DNA from: Allokutzneria sp. NRRL B-24872
GTDB taxonomy: Bacteria > Actinomycetota > Actinomycetes > Mycobacteriales > Pseudonocardiaceae
DNA: 64,000 bases
NCBI RefSeq assembly: GCF_002155965.1
Contig: NZ_MUMH01000015.1
Coordinates: 85,271 to 149,270, forward strand
Reading direction: 5' to 3'
Shown here: in pieces, positions 63,600 to 64,000 of the stretch
Numbering within the stretch: position 1 is the stretch's first letter
Layout of the letters: each line of letters begins with the position of its first letter
Notes under the pieces: model-generated
Database searches by the model: none
Seen by the model: only the letters and a program-made list of their open reading frames with translations
What the model was told of the DNA's origin: nothing
Translations under genes and position numbers: made by a program

Positions 63600-64000
63600 T
63601 CAGGAACGGCGTGACTCGCGCAGCCTGGGGATGGCGGAGGCGAACAGCGCGAGCAGCAGGCCGACGCCCACCACCCAGATCACCGTGACCACGTCGAAGA
63701 GGGTCAGCGAGACCGCTCCGAAGGCCAGCACCGAGGCCCACAGGTAGATCAGCAGCACGGCGCGGCGCTGCGAGTGGCCGATCTCCAGCAGCCGGTGGTG
63801 CAGGTGCATCTTGTCCGGGGCGAACGGACTCCGACCGGCTCTCGTCCGCCGCAGCACCGCCATCACCAGGTCCAGCAGCGGCACGAACAGCACCGCCGCC
63901 ACCACCACCAGCGGCGAGAGCAGCGCGATGGTGCTCTTGCCGCCGTAGCTGGCGAAGTCGAGCTGACCGGAGGCCGAGGTGCTGGCCGCGGCCAGCATCA
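63600..64000 (-). CDS. MraY/WecA-family undecaprenyl-phosphate sugar-1-phosphate transferase, 3' part
   Basis: The window ends inside this gene; only the last ~133 codons are visible. They contain transmembrane segments and the family His motif APDKMHLHHRLLEIGHSQR, characteristic of WecA/TagO-type GlcNAc-1-phosphate transferases. wecA upstream of the atp operon is a conserved actinobacterial arrangement. The upstream part lies outside the window. Confidence 0.88.
   Translation of the reverse strand, partial: MLAAASTSASGQLDFASYGGKSTIALLSPLVVVAAVLFVPLLDLVMAVLRRTRAGRSPFAPDKMHLHHRLLEIGHSQRRAVLLIYLWASVLAFGAVSLTLFDVVTVIWVVGVGLLLALFASAIPRLRESRRS

Overview
The window is high-GC DNA with actinobacterial gene content: a typical actinobacterial atp operon with WecA, AtpI-like and DUF2550 neighbours, the mismatch endonuclease NucS, several DUF3558 lipoproteins, an FmdB-type zinc ribbon, and a MurA with Asp in place of the catalytic Cys. 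The density of DUF3558 lipoproteins and of short palindromic intergenic repeats suggests Pseudonocardiales (Saccharothrix, Lentzea, Allokutzneria, Kutzneria or a relative). The species cannot be fixed from the sequence alone. No rRNA, tRNA, CRISPR array, transposase or prophage gene was recognised.

Layout. 0-1 kb: a zinc-ribbon-like protein and a secreted protein. 1-7.6 kb: a cupin-type XRE regulator with an operator-like palindrome, then a compact operon that reads as hydroxyproline catabolism (D-hydroxyproline oxidase subunits, deaminase of the DHDPS family, 4-hydroxyproline epimerase), followed by an Xaa-Pro aminopeptidase. 7.6-10.7 kb: an XRE / AbiEii-like pair whose toxin gene is frameshifted, a perfect 24-bp palindrome, then APH-like and AAC(3)-like enzymes and an FmdB protein. 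10.7-18.4 kb: hypothetical proteins, a tandem 3-hydroxyacyl-CoA dehydrogenase, two DUF3558 lipoproteins and a dhaKLM dihydroxyacetone kinase operon. 18.4-30.2 kb: an iron-box-preceded siderophore binding lipoprotein, a DUF559-like protein, an aldehyde dehydrogenase, a third DUF3558 lipoprotein, a 47-codon ORF behind a long hairpin, a sodium:solute symporter with a small partner, NucS, an amino-acid permease, a Nudix hydrolase and a secreted alpha/beta hydrolase homologue without its catalytic triad.

30.6-39.7 kb is a nine-gene catabolic cluster (tartrate/isopropylmalate-type dehydrogenase, semialdehyde dehydrogenase, class III aminotransferase, DUF3830, GntR-FCD regulator, two Asp/Glu-racemase-superfamily enzymes, D-2-hydroxyacid dehydrogenase, amidase). 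Three copies of the dyad TTGTCGACAA (one with a single change) lie in its promoter regions. The substrate is unknown, and this is the best candidate here for an undescribed pathway. 39.7-46.5 kb: enoyl-CoA hydratase, LysE exporter, GlxA-type regulator, isochorismatase-like hydrolase, SnoaL-like protein and an ehuBCDA-like ectoine/hydroxyectoine ABC importer. 46.5-51.4 kb: an ethylmalonyl-CoA mutase-type B12 enzyme, a DJ-1/PfpI protein, murA and a PduO-type cobalamin adenosyltransferase that could supply the mutase cofactor.

51.4-64 kb is the ATP synthase region on the minus strand (wecA end, two AtpI-like proteins, atpBEFHAGD, then atpC and DUF2550). It is interrupted twice: an ECF sigma factor operon on the opposite strand separates atpD from atpC, and an AAA ATPase of the DUF4143 type preceded by four 23-bp-spaced repeats lies between DUF2550 and the murA/pduO pair.
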